From a virus: 38,586 nt of DNA. Positions within the stretch are counted from its first letter, which is position 1. Each line of letters starts with the position of its first letter. Both the position numbers and the translations under genes were made by a program. Under the pieces are notes generated by a model. It did no database searches. It saw only the letters and a program-made list of their open reading frames with translations, and was not told the origin of the DNA. Location: positions 1 through 38,586 of IMG/VR virus record IMGVR_UViG_3300035183_000435, one strand, 5' to 3'. Shown here piece by piece: positions 20,949 to 30,127 of this stretch.

Positions 20949-22685
20949 CTATTCGGTTATTAGCGGTGTAACTGGTGCAGGTATATATGGCTGCAATGCT
21001 TCAGTAAATCGTGTAATAATATCGGCATCATCAGCGGCCACAAATGCCTCCGGGGTCATTTCCCTGGCAATGTTATAGAGCAGACTGTATGCCCGCACAC
21101 TGGCAATGTATTCCACTTTCTGTGCCGCCCCGGCCATTACCATGCGCTCTTTCTCATCATTGCTGTATGCCCACAATGGATCAACCAATGGCATCACTTC
21201 AAATATGCGCCGTGCCAGCGGATCGCCACTGAAACGGCGGGCGCTCAATTCCTGTACTGCGGCGCTCACAAATACCGCTGGGGCATTCTTGCTTTTCAAA
21301 TCACCAATCTCTGCAACCAAATCCTCCTCGGTTTTAATCCGGAAGGATGCGGTGCGGTTAATACTCACACTGGTTTTCTGCGCCGGTGCCAGTTCCAGAT
21401 ACCCGGCAATGTATCGCAATGAGTTCAGCATCAGATGGTCGAAGAAGTTATTGCCAATCTTCTCGATCATGGCATAATGTTCCTCCTTATCCAATTCCTT
21501 CGCCTTACCTGATTGGTTCAATTGCCCGAGATTCAAGTGCAGTGCCGCCTCAGCCATCTCGATGAGCTTCTGCCAAGATTCGCCACTGTATTGGGCAATG
21601 CTGATGTCTGGGTAAATAAATCGCTTTGACGGGATGTCTGCTGGCAGCACAGCCTCGCCAAGTATATTGGCATTCTGCTGTGGTATTTTGCGAATGATTA
21701 CATTGTATGGCGAACGCGGGATTGGCTTCAGTTGTGTTTGTGGCGTAAATGCCTGTTGATCCATGCCACCATTATATTCCTCCTCCCCTGGTGCTGGTGA
21801 TGGGTTGCTGTCCTTATTTGGTATTTGCACGCTGCATTCGGCATAGAACTCCTCAGTATATGGATACCCGCTGGTCACCATGATTGCCTGCCAGTCCGAG
21901 AATTGGCGGATAGCTTGGTTGCCGAAAGCATTGTATGGGGCAAAATAGGATTCGAAATACCCATTGCTGTTTAAATCGCCGCCTAGTACAATGGCTGGCA
22001 CCTCTCCCAGTGCATGGCGGTAAACCTCCACCAACCGGAAGCGCCGCGCCTCTTTTGCGCCAAATTGCTCAAACCGGTAAAACGCATCCGTGGTCAGTAT
22101 ATGGAAGACCTCCCCAGCCATTACCCGGCGGCGGTCGACAATTACTTCACTGTATTCATTGCATGCCTTGTACGCCAGCAATTCAGGTTCCACCGCAATA
22201 ATATCCCCACTATATACCAGTAATGGACGCGGCTCAACCTTCACTGCATCATTTACGAGCCCTTCCCCAGTTGGCAGCCACACCAAGAATCCATTCGGGT
22301 CTTCGATATTGCGCTTCAATACGGCCTTCTGCATGAATGTATCGAAATCGTATGCATTGCCAGAATCATCGGCAAATACCCGGCGGCGCAAATAATCCTT
22401 CACCGAATCGCTGACTTTGTAGCTGTAATTTACCCCGCTTACAATCCTGTTCAAACTATCCAGCGCTCTGTTCATGCTGCCATACGTGATAGCTTCATAG
22501 TTGGCTATGCGGTACTTGAATACCTCCGGGTCTTCATTCGGCCGCGTTTTTAGCAGCAATTCCTCCGGCACACGTTTGCGCGTATGTACCGCCATCTCGT
22601 GATACACCTTCACCCAGTGCTGTTTGTTTACAGGCTCTGGGCGCTTGAAGAAGTTCCGGGTAAATTCTATCAGATCAACTGCCAT
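20949..22685 (-). CDS. Portal protein
   Basis: 578 residues. The size, position before the head morphogenesis gene, and pattern (ITYGSMNRALDSLNRIVSG, PNGFLVWLPTGEGLVND, FEVMPLVDPLWAYSNDEK) fit a dodecameric portal. The middle contains FIYPDISIAQYSGESWQKLI with helix AALHLNLGQLN, and a Thr/Pro-rich C-terminus. Portals form the ring through which DNA enters and leaves the head. A terminator hairpin lies just before the gene, so transcription may rely on readthrough. Confidence 0.82.
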   Translation of the reverse strand: MAVDLIEFTRNFFKRPEPVNKQHWVKVYHEMAVHTRKRVPEELLLKTRPNEDPEVFKYRIANYEAITYGSMNRALDSLNRIVSGVNYSYKVSDSVKDYLRRRVFADDSGNAYDFDTFMQKAVLKRNIEDPNGFLVWLPTGEGLVNDAVKVEPRPLLVYSGDIIAVEPELLAYKACNEYSEVIVDRRRVMAGEVFHILTTDAFYRFEQFGAKEARRFRLVEVYRHALGEVPAIVLGGDLNSNGYFESYFAPYNAFGNQAIRQFSDWQAIMVTSGYPYTEEFYAECSVQIPNKDSNPSPAPGEEEYNGGMDQQAFTPQTQLKPIPRSPYNVIIRKIPQQNANILGEAVLPADIPSKRFIYPDISIAQYSGESWQKLIEMAEAALHLNLGQLNQSGKAKELDKEEHYAMIEKIGNNFFDHLMLNSLRYIAGYLELAPAQKTSVSINRTASFRIKTEEDLVAEIGDLKSKNAPAVFVSAAVQELSARRFSGDPLARRIFEVMPLVDPLWAYSNDEKERMVMAGAAQKVEYIASVRAYSLLYNIAREMTPEAFVAADDADIITRFTEALQPYIPAPVTPLITE

Positions 22686-22697
22686 ATTTCGCGTATT

Positions 22698-22736
22698 AAA
22701 AACAACGCCCGCACACTGGTATGTGCGCAGGCGTTG
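22698..22736 (-). terminator. Terminator after the tail-tube gene
   Basis: On the minus strand CAACGCC (703-709 partner) pairs with GGCGTTG (22730-22736), extended by GCACA/TGTGC inside an asymmetric loop, then TTTTTAAT. It lies between the tail-tube candidate and the portal. Confidence 0.75.
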
Positions 22737-22762
22737 CGGTTGTATTACCTAATTGCAGCCGG

Positions 22763-23407
22763 TTACGGTGTGCAGCTCGTAGTTGTGTTAAATGCAGCCA
22801 GTGCGTCGAGCAGTCCCGGGCAGATGATTGGCTTTACCAGTTCTTTGGTCGACATGGTAACAGTGCCATCGTAGAATGATTTTCCCTCGCTGGTGTCTTC
22901 GATCACTTCGTCGATTTCCAAATCCCAGTCTCCATCGAATTGGTACCAACGATCATCGCAGGTTACCCAGCCAAAGTACATGAACCGCTTGTTCTTCTCA
23001 ATGGCCTGCCAAAAATCGAAATCCACGAGGGTTTCTTTGTTCGCGTTGAAATCCTGAAACGTGATTTGTTTCGAGCCGCTGATGGTAGTTTCAGGCGCGC
23101 ATGAAGTCATGCGGCGCTTGTTGAAACTGCCCTTCGGCTTTTGCCCAAGCAAATCACCAGTAACGAACAGTTTATTCTGGCACATCGCGTAGATAACGTT
23201 CGCAGGGTTTGTCCACGGGTTGGCATTGGGGTTGGGGTCAACCGAACCATCAGGCAATAGTGCCGGGTTGGGTAACACCAGACTGTTATCGCATACGAGG
23301 AAAGTCAGGCGAGGGATGCCTCCATCGCGCACACTGATTTCGCAACCATTTGCCCAGTCTGTTGCTGGTGCGCCGGTTACACATGAAGGTCTGCAAATGA
23401 TTCCCAT
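22763..23407 (-). CDS. Major tail (tube) protein candidate
   Basis: 214 residues, beta-rich, with a repeated pattern (ETTISGSKQITFQDFNAN, RFMYFGWVTCDDRWYQF, DLEIDEVIEDTSEGKSF, DGTVTMSTKELVKP) similar to tail tube proteins, whose C-terminus often ends in an Ig-like or cysteine-rich tail. It contains nine cysteines. It has its own promoter box upstream and a terminator behind, as expected for an abundant structural protein. I start it at 23407, because 23431 is at the predicted transcript start. Confidence 0.62.
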   Translation of the reverse strand: MGIICRPSCVTGAPATDWANGCEISVRDGGIPRLTFLVCDNSLVLPNPALLPDGSVDPNPNANPWTNPANVIYAMCQNKLFVTGDLLGQKPKGSFNKRRMTSCAPETTISGSKQITFQDFNANKETLVDFDFWQAIEKNKRFMYFGWVTCDDRWYQFDGDWDLEIDEVIEDTSEGKSFYDGTVTMSTKELVKPIICPGLLDALAAFNTTTSCTP

Positions 23408-23436
23408 TATGTTTTGGTTTAAGATGAACAATAGTA

Positions 23437-23444
23437 CAAATTTA
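23437..23444 (-). promoter_or_regulatory. Promoter of the tail-tube gene (-7 box TAAATTTG)
   Basis: TTTTAAATTTGTAC lies ~30 nt before the ATG at 23407 and just behind the stop of the preceding gene (23450). It matches TAnnTTTG. Confidence 0.62.
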
Positions 23445-23449
23445 AAACT

Positions 23450-24334
23450 TTATTCACAGAAGAATGGGTTCTCGCAGATTTTTATCAACGTGGTATTAAC
23501 TATCCACATTGCTCCCTCCTCGAAATTCTTTTCCAATTTCAACGCGCCCATGTACTCCGTGCCATCAATGAATGTTTGTTGCCCGCCAAATGCTGCAGCC
23601 AGTTGCTCCGCTACATATGGAGGCAGTTTCTCTGTGCGAAGTAAATACCGGTTTGTAACATCCTTCCTGGCGTTATCTAAACCTACCTTCTGCTCTGTGA
23701 AATCATACCCCACAAGCTCCAGCGTACCACGTACACGCACCTGCATTTCAAAATTGTTATTCCCTCCGCCGCTACTGAATGCGCCGTAATAATTGCCAAA
23801 ACAATCCCTCACGGTATATGTGCCGCTGATTAACAATGTAGGCTCATCGCATCGCACAGCGCACCACGGCTCAGTGCAATGTTCAGCAACAGGTTCAGAA
23901 CATGGCTCGCCCAATGGACAATCAAATAATTTGACTTTGACATAAAAACACGCACACGGCACAAGTGCAGTGTTGATAATCAAGTTCTGAATATCATCGC
24001 GTGCCTCATCATCTGTTGTACCCGATTGCGTAATGGCCAACCCATGTATACTGGTCACGGGTGTTTCCACCTCCGTATCGCAGCAAACAATGAAATACTG
24101 TAATTGCGGGTAATCTTTCGCACTGAAATGGAACTGTAAATACAATTTATCACCAGGCAAATATGGCTGGCAATAATCATCATCCTGTTGGCAGTGCGTT
24201 TCATTCCAGCCGCCATTGCAGCCATTTGGAACGGTATCAGTACAGGTTTTGACACCCATAGTGGTGCGGGTTGTCCATGATTTATTATCATGTACACCAG
24301 CCCCGGTTGGCACTATGTATTCATAAACTGGCAC
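23450..24334 (-). CDS. Cys-rich virion protein, tail-associated, 294 aa
   Basis: A beta-rich protein with 16 cysteines (e.g. CCDTE, PCACF, DCPLGEPCSEPVAEHCTE), starting with GTG. The last third contains LELVGYDFTEQKVGL and DGTEYMGALKLEKNFEEGAM, typical of tail or baseplate proteins. The clustered cysteines suggest disulphides or metal sites that stabilise the particle. It lies between the peptidase group and the tail-tube promoter. Confidence 0.55.
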   Translation of the reverse strand: MPVYEYIVPTGAGVHDNKSWTTRTTMGVKTCTDTVPNGCNGGWNETHCQQDDDYCQPYLPGDKLYLQFHFSAKDYPQLQYFIVCCDTEVETPVTSIHGLAITQSGTTDDEARDDIQNLIINTALVPCACFYVKVKLFDCPLGEPCSEPVAEHCTEPWCAVRCDEPTLLISGTYTVRDCFGNYYGAFSSGGGNNNFEMQVRVRGTLELVGYDFTEQKVGLDNARKDVTNRYLLRTEKLPPYVAEQLAAAFGGQQTFIDGTEYMGALKLEKNFEEGAMWIVNTTLIKICENPFFCE

Positions 24335-24337
24335 GAT

Positions 24338-24547
24338 TTAAAACTGTGTTTTCAGTTGATCAATTATAGCCTTCTGCCCTGCAGGCAAATCGGCATACTT
24401 CAATTCTGTCTGTGTATGCTTTGGAAATGGGTGTGGCCCACCACCAGGCAATGTACCCTCGGTGATTGCCGTTACAATAATTTTATCCATTGCATGGCTG
24501 CCATCATTCTGTGGCTCGCCCAGCACAATCACAATTGTTTTCATCAT
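24338..24547 (-). CDS. Small hypothetical protein, 69 aa
   Basis: MKTIVIVLGEPQNDGSHAMD, then IIVTAITEGTLPGGGPHPF and a C-terminal helix (PAGQKAIIDQLKTQF). It overlaps the peptidase gene by ATGA and ends 3 bp before the next. Role unknown; possibly virion-associated. Confidence 0.6.
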   Translation of the reverse strand: MMKTIVIVLGEPQNDGSHAMDKIIVTAITEGTLPGGGPHPFPKHTQTELKYADLPAGQKAIIDQLKTQF

Positions 24548-25083
24548 TTGATGCGTATTGGTGTGAAATGAGTTTTATCCATCAATCGTACAAAATCCTG
24601 TGGCGTAATCCATCCGCCTGTATTGTAACACGTGCCGCATAATTCGTGCGCATACCGTGCTGCAAATTCGCTGCATATATCACGGCGTTCGCTGCCCATA
24701 CCTTTGGCCACATCGCGGCGCAGTGTCCGGGCAATTGCTATGCGTGGGAGCAATGTGAAATCGTATTTGATGCCATCATCGGCGGCAGCCATTACCTTGT
24801 CAAGTGCAGCCCGTTTTTCGGATGCTGCTGCCAGCGGGCGTATAATGCCCACATCATCATATCCCAAACACCGGTCGCTGAGCAATTCAGGGTGTACGCC
24901 CCTGGCATTGCTGTCGATTATGAACAAACGGCCATGAGCCTCAAACACCACGCCCACATGGTTGTAATATGCGCTGTCGAAATATTGAATGGTGCGTGCC
25001 AGTAAATGGTGGCCACGGAAAAGCAGTATGTCGCCGGGTTTTACCAGCGGCCTGATTTCATTTTCGTAATATACACGCTCCAT
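24544..25083 (-). CDS. Permuted papain-fold (YiiX/NlpC-P60-like) peptidase
   Basis: 179 residues. VKPGDILLFRGHHLLARTIQ starts the fold; the His is in YYNHVGVVFE (H42) and the Cys follows much later in DICSEFAARYAHE (C137, E139). His before Cys is the permuted order of YiiX-type NlpC/P60 enzymes, which act on peptidoglycan peptides or acyl/amide bonds. In phages, such genes near the tail tip may open the wall during entry, or serve as endolysin. It sits after the spike gene, so a tail role is plausible. Confidence 0.75.
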   Translation of the reverse strand: MERVYYENEIRPLVKPGDILLFRGHHLLARTIQYFDSAYYNHVGVVFEAHGRLFIIDSNARGVHPELLSDRCLGYDDVGIIRPLAAASEKRAALDKVMAAADDGIKYDFTLLPRIAIARTLRRDVAKGMGSERRDICSEFAARYAHELCGTCYNTGGWITPQDFVRLMDKTHFTPIRIK

Positions 25084-25084
25084 C

Positions 25085-26398
25085 TTATACGTTCGCGTTC
25101 GATGTTACCAATGTGCCACCAATTAAGTCGGTCAGATTAGCATCCAGTTTTCCGGTTTGGAAGAGGCTGTACACTTTGTAATTGAGCGCGCCTGGCACCT
25201 TGATACCATCGGCTGCAATACCAGCAACCTGTCTGATGCGGGCATTCATCGCCTCAATCATAGGCGTGCCAGCTACCACATGTATGCCATACCCTGTAAT
25301 TGCCGCATTCCCCTCATTGTGCAGCGTGCAGCTATTAAGCCACACCCCACCGCCGCCTGTTTCCCAGCGTACCGGTACACTGGCAGCATCCACGTCATTA
25401 CTGTTCAGCCATGTGCCGGGTTCAAATTCGAAATAAAACTCAGCTATTGATTGCTTCAATGCACCGTATCGCATTTGCCCGCTATGTTTGCCTGCAATGC
25501 GGGTGCGGCTATTCCCATCGGCTGAAGCATGTGCATAATGCCATGCTCCGTGGCTGTCCAGTGCGCCATCTACTCTTTCCCAGTTGCCAACTACATCAAT
25601 CACGCCGCCTATGTTATATGTACCCCAACCTGCATTATCGAAGGATGTATATCCAACCATATTGCGCGGCACACGGGCGCGGATAATAGGTAAACCAGCA
25701 AATCCATAACCGCCTGCATTGATAATTGAATACAGGGCATGTTCCGCCTGCAAATAACCAGTCATTTCAATATCCATTCTATCACCACCAACACCGCCAC
25801 CACTTACATCTAATACAAATCCGTTAAATGCGCTCACGGCTGTATGCTGTTTGAATTTGTAAATGCCAGACAAACAGTATGCAATGCCTCCACCGAATAG
25901 GTATTGCTCGGCGCTCTTGTATTCGGCCTGTACATAGCACGAGTTGCAATAGAAAATGAAATTGTTCGCTTTGAAAATGGCATTCCCAGTGATGCTGTAT
26001 GAGATGCCCGCACCGCCCCATATTGCGCTGCCAGCACCAACCACCACTGTGCCATCCATGAAGTGGTATTGCACTCCATCCACACCGCGTGGAGTTACCT
26101 CCACATAGCTGCCCGGCAAAACGATAATCGTATCGCCCGGTAATGCCACGCCTTCGGCAGCGAAAATGCTTGCAAAACGGCGGAATCTATCATTACGGCG
26201 ACCGGTAATATCATTACCAAGTGCGCTGTCCACGTAGATAACACCACCCACGTATGGGTCTGTTTCACGGTTAATGGAACTATCCAGTATATCACGCAGC
26301 AAATCGTGCAGGATTGTACCCGTAATGTCTTCGGTTACGTTATCGTAAATCTGCGCAGTATTTGCGGCCTGCAGAGTGGGTATGTCTTGAACTGCCAT
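25085..26398 (-). CDS. Beta-helix tail spike / fibre protein
   Basis: 437 residues. IYVDSALGNDITGRRNDRFR, then the classic start of a pectate-lyase-like helix, AEGVALPGDTIIVLPGSYVE, followed by coils rich in G, N, V, I, and T (NAIFKANNFIFYCNSCYVQ, GGGIAYCLSGIYKF, GVWLNSCTLHNEGNAAITG). Such phage proteins usually bind or cut surface polysaccharides. The first ~50 residues (AVQDIPTLQAANTAQIYDN) may attach it to the tail. No catalytic pair can be fixed by eye. The gene lies between tail-tip and peptidase genes. Confidence 0.78.
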   Translation of the reverse strand: MAVQDIPTLQAANTAQIYDNVTEDITGTILHDLLRDILDSSINRETDPYVGGVIYVDSALGNDITGRRNDRFRRFASIFAAEGVALPGDTIIVLPGSYVEVTPRGVDGVQYHFMDGTVVVGAGSAIWGGAGISYSITGNAIFKANNFIFYCNSCYVQAEYKSAEQYLFGGGIAYCLSGIYKFKQHTAVSAFNGFVLDVSGGGVGGDRMDIEMTGYLQAEHALYSIINAGGYGFAGLPIIRARVPRNMVGYTSFDNAGWGTYNIGGVIDVVGNWERVDGALDSHGAWHYAHASADGNSRTRIAGKHSGQMRYGALKQSIAEFYFEFEPGTWLNSNDVDAASVPVRWETGGGGVWLNSCTLHNEGNAAITGYGIHVVAGTPMIEAMNARIRQVAGIAADGIKVPGALNYKVYSLFQTGKLDANLTDLIGGTLVTSNANV

Positions 26399-26415
26399 GA
26401 TTAGACAAATCTAAG

Positions 26416-28440
26416 TCAATTATACGATTTATTAAATGATGAATCCTTGAATGTTTTCCCTGGCTGTATAAATTTGGCCAGTGCCACCACCTTGTAAGTG
26501 AACCCACTGTTCAGCATTCCTGTATCGATACAGAAGTTTGCCAACCCGGTGCCAGCCGCGTATGGTACATCCTGCGAAACAACCGCCGAAATATCCAACT
26601 GTGGTAATATGCCCTGGGCGTACTCCTCATTTTCGCCCAATGTTGTGGATAGCCCGTTTAATGGCTCCAATGTAACGATCAACCGGTAATTTTCCGGGTC
26701 TGTAATACTTCCATCGAGTGTTGGTTTGTAGCATTTTGTCAGACCGGAACATACAACCGATTTGGCATCTATGCTAAGTGGTGAAGTAACGTATGCTTTT
26801 GGCTTCAAATACGTGCGGTATATTACGCGGTCGGTGAATGGTGTCACGTAGTCGTCGTAGTAAAATTCCAACTGTATCTCACACGTTAAATTGCGCCCGC
26901 CCCAGTTTTGGTTGGCCAATGGCAATGGCTGCACCACCCCATCATAATCCGTATATAGGTTCTGAATGTGGCTCTCATACCGTACCCGGAAATCGTAAAT
27001 CAATGCCGCCGCATTCAGCCCAGCGGTAAACTGCATTCCGTTCTGTGTCGTGAATGTGCCGTTCGGATTTTGCGCCAGTGTAACGTCGACGAAATAATCG
27101 CGGCGATATGTGGTGTATAGGATACCAGCTTGGTCCGTGCGTTCCTCATATACCAGCACCCGCACCTGTGTCAAATACCGGCGGATGTCGTTTGGCACTA
27201 CCAGCCCCAGCCGGTTGAAAATATCGTTCGCCCATTGGTTGTAACTGTAATCCAAATCCAATACAACCTGCAGCCGCTCCTCCACTGTACATGTGAGAGT
27301 TTCGGCGGGGTATGTTTTGTGAAAATCCGACACAACGAATTGCTCATTCCAGCCATTACCGTCATACGGTTTATTGTTCGTGGTGCATAATTGGTCGCTG
27401 ATGAATGATGTGCTGGCATACGAGCCGCCCGTTTCATCATAGGCAATGGCGATAACCCGGTAACAACCAGGATGGGTTAAATAGGTCTTATCAATGGCAC
27501 CTGTTGCCTTGAAAGTAATTCCGCCAATGTTTACCGGTGCCGCTGTTGGTGCAACCCATGCCCCGCCCGGTGTGCCAGCAGTGGCAACCGATAATTCGAT
27601 GCACTGCGTGAATGTTACGTTGTTGTCCGTGGTATCGGTGCGGAATATATACAGCACGCATCGCGTCATGTTACCGGTTAAAACAGCATCCGCATAGAAC
27701 TCCACATCTGTATCCTGCAGCGTACTCAAATCAGTTACTGGTGAGCCGCCACGTTTGAATATGAACGTGCCATTCTGATAATCGGCTGCTGCACCTGTAT
27801 CTGCTGCGCCATAGTATGCACCGCGCACATCAATGTTCAGTTCATCAAATTCGATGAACCCAGTATTCGGGTCGCGCACCTGTATATGCAACCCGATGTC
27901 GCGTTTGGTGGCCAAATACACGGAATGAACGCTGGGCGTGAGTATGATTGGGTCTGCCAATAAACTGCGCACAAACCTGTCCGGGTTGCTGCCCGTGGCA
28001 GGCATCCATGCGTCCTCATCATAGGTCATATAAAACTCATGCACCACCTCCCATTCTGTGGAGGATACTATGCGCGCCTTTACAAATCGATTGCGCATTA
28101 CATTATTCAGTGGGGCGAACAAACCAGCCTGCAATGCAGCGGCTTGCAACGGAGTTGGCTGGCTGGCGAAATACCACATCCAGCTATTCGCCGGTAACAT
28201 GGCACCAATACCTGAGGCCAACCCGTGGTCGACAAACAGCGCAGGCACATACCGCAATTCTTTTCCAACCAATGTGCCGCCACCGGTCAATACGCCCTGT
28301 ATGGTCATGCGTTTGTATTCGCCAGCCCTGTTCTTTGTCATTACCACAGGGCTGCCAGTGGTATACGTCTGTGAGCGCAATACGGTAAGATCCGCTGCGT
28401 CGAGCGTTTCAATTTTTATGCTGTTGATTTTTACACCCAT
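26416..28440 (-). CDS. Large tail-tip / baseplate protein, 674 aa
   Basis: A beta-rich protein with repeated Ig- or fibronectin-like modules (GFIEFDELNIDVRGAYYG, NVTFTQCIELSVATAG, RYLTQVRVLVYEERTDQAG). It probably forms part of the tail tip or a fibre adaptor, following the tail hub gene. It is 2 bp from the hub gene. No enzymatic motif is evident. Confidence 0.58.
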   Translation of the reverse strand: MGVKINSIKIETLDAADLTVLRSQTYTTGSPVVMTKNRAGEYKRMTIQGVLTGGGTLVGKELRYVPALFVDHGLASGIGAMLPANSWMWYFASQPTPLQAAALQAGLFAPLNNVMRNRFVKARIVSSTEWEVVHEFYMTYDEDAWMPATGSNPDRFVRSLLADPIILTPSVHSVYLATKRDIGLHIQVRDPNTGFIEFDELNIDVRGAYYGAADTGAAADYQNGTFIFKRGGSPVTDLSTLQDTDVEFYADAVLTGNMTRCVLYIFRTDTTDNNVTFTQCIELSVATAGTPGGAWVAPTAAPVNIGGITFKATGAIDKTYLTHPGCYRVIAIAYDETGGSYASTSFISDQLCTTNNKPYDGNGWNEQFVVSDFHKTYPAETLTCTVEERLQVVLDLDYSYNQWANDIFNRLGLVVPNDIRRYLTQVRVLVYEERTDQAGILYTTYRRDYFVDVTLAQNPNGTFTTQNGMQFTAGLNAAALIYDFRVRYESHIQNLYTDYDGVVQPLPLANQNWGGRNLTCEIQLEFYYDDYVTPFTDRVIYRTYLKPKAYVTSPLSIDAKSVVCSGLTKCYKPTLDGSITDPENYRLIVTLEPLNGLSTTLGENEEYAQGILPQLDISAVVSQDVPYAAGTGLANFCIDTGMLNSGFTYKVVALAKFIQPGKTFKDSSFNKSYN

Positions 28441-28441
28441 A

Positions 28442-30127
28442 TTATACTTCGCCTCTTATGGTCATTTGACCAGATGAATAATCAATATCAATGCTGTCAA
28501 TACGCTGCGACAGACCGTATTGGGTCATAATTGTACCATCGATGTCGAAGTTACGCAAACGGTCGCACGTGAGCAGTATTGTGGCTGTAAATGTAAACCC
28601 TCGAAATACTGTATTGCGCGGATTTTCAATCTGCCAAAATTGGTCGTACAAGTTACCAGGGGTGCTCTGGTCAAACCAGTACGGATAATTGTAATGCTGG
28701 TTCAGTCCGGCATTGGTATTGCCTGCAGGATAATACAGTGCCACCCGAGCGTCACTATTCGGGAAGGCTGGGTCAATGATTAACAGTTTTGGGTTAAATG
28801 CTGTCCCGTTGTTTAGCAGCATCACCCGCCCGTATTGGCTTATCAAACTGCCAACGAGTGGCCAGTTGTTGTAAGATGAAAGTACATCGCGCTCCACGCC
28901 ATCATCGCGGAAACGTGCAGGGCTGAATTGAAGTTGCTTCAGGAACTCCCCCTTTTGCACCGGGCTGGGCGGGCTATTCCATTCCACAATATCATTCCAC
29001 CTATCGCGCCCCTCATTACCCACCCAATCAGTGGCATCCTGTGCGTACTGGAAATTCCCGTATGCAGGGCGTTCTCTCCCACTCCACTGCCAGCAAATAC
29101 TCTCCACCTCATTGGGCTGCAGTTGCGTTAAATCCAGCCACGGGGTGGTGTTGGTGAAAAAGTCTTTCCGCTCGAAAATCAGTGTGCTATTGCGTATTAC
29201 CCAGCGGGCATTGTGTACGTCTTTCAACTGATCAAGGAACCGCGTGCCATTCAATAGTGGTTTGTTTTCATCTATCCAATATGATGCACTATTTGATTTT
29301 ACCCCCTTCTTTACCGGCGCATTGAAATATACTGTGTTGTAATACGCGGAGGCGTTATTGTTGAATATGCTGCTTTGGAAAGATATGCCACACTTCTGAC
29401 ATACATTGCTGATGTAGCTGCGCACAAATGGCGATGGGTGACGGCGACCGCATCCAATGAAAAATTCGTTAAACTGTTGGAATAAGTTGGCGAATTGGTT
29501 TATGATATTGCTCACTCCGCCGCCAATAAGATTTAGCCCAGCGCCCAGTGCATTTATGAATTGGATAATGGCATTGATGACGGCTATTATCGCAATAACC
29601 ACAGCAATGAGTGGTATCATTGTTATGATTACATTATCCAGCACTACAAGCAAAATAATCATAGCATCCTGCAGGATGTCTGGGCGAAACTCGAGGCAAT
29701 AGGTAATGCGTGGGTGTTGCTGATTTTGAAACCCGGCAAAGTTGTCAAATATCAAAGTATTCTTTAGACACGCATATTGCTCGCTGCTCAATGTATATTC
29801 CACCGCAGCAGCCTTTATTACGGAGCATGAATCACCTTCACACCACTCCAGCGATTCAGGTTTTATTTGAAATGTAAACTGTGGGGCTGGCTGTGTTGCA
29901 TCGCAGCAATCATCGGTGAACTGTAATACTACATAGTTATTCGGTGCATTTGGATCGGTGACAAGTTTTTGGAAAATGTAGTCCTTATCGGAACCAGTAA
30001 ATTCCAAATCACCAGCAAATCCTATCACTTTGTCCCCGCTTTCATCCTCACGGCGCACTGTGAAGCGTGGTTTGCGCAGCGAATCGTTCGGGTATTGTAC
30101 CGGGTTGCCGTCCAATGTTACTATCAT
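28442..30127 (-). CDS. Tail hub-like protein with an internal hydrophobic segment
   Basis: 561 residues. It follows the tape measure with a 4-bp overlap, the usual place for a distal-tail or hub protein. The N-terminal ~140 residues are strand-rich with many cysteines (DDCCDATQ, CEGDSC). Residues ~153-205 are strongly hydrophobic (DAMIILLVVLDNVIITMIPL, IAVVIAIIAVINAIIQFI), then a Gly-rich turn. The C-terminal half resembles a hub (YVYFNAP-like, ARWVIRNSTLIFERKDFF, FTATILLTCDRLRNFDIDG, SQRIDSIDIDYSSGQMTI). The hydrophobic part could insert in the host membrane during DNA entry. Confidence 0.62.
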   Translation of the reverse strand: MIVTLDGNPVQYPNDSLRKPRFTVRREDESGDKVIGFAGDLEFTGSDKDYIFQKLVTDPNAPNNYVVLQFTDDCCDATQPAPQFTFQIKPESLEWCEGDSCSVIKAAAVEYTLSSEQYACLKNTLIFDNFAGFQNQQHPRITYCLEFRPDILQDAMIILLVVLDNVIITMIPLIAVVIAIIAVINAIIQFINALGAGLNLIGGGVSNIINQFANLFQQFNEFFIGCGRRHPSPFVRSYISNVCQKCGISFQSSIFNNNASAYYNTVYFNAPVKKGVKSNSASYWIDENKPLLNGTRFLDQLKDVHNARWVIRNSTLIFERKDFFTNTTPWLDLTQLQPNEVESICWQWSGRERPAYGNFQYAQDATDWVGNEGRDRWNDIVEWNSPPSPVQKGEFLKQLQFSPARFRDDGVERDVLSSYNNWPLVGSLISQYGRVMLLNNGTAFNPKLLIIDPAFPNSDARVALYYPAGNTNAGLNQHYNYPYWFDQSTPGNLYDQFWQIENPRNTVFRGFTFTATILLTCDRLRNFDIDGTIMTQYGLSQRIDSIDIDYSSGQMTIRGEV

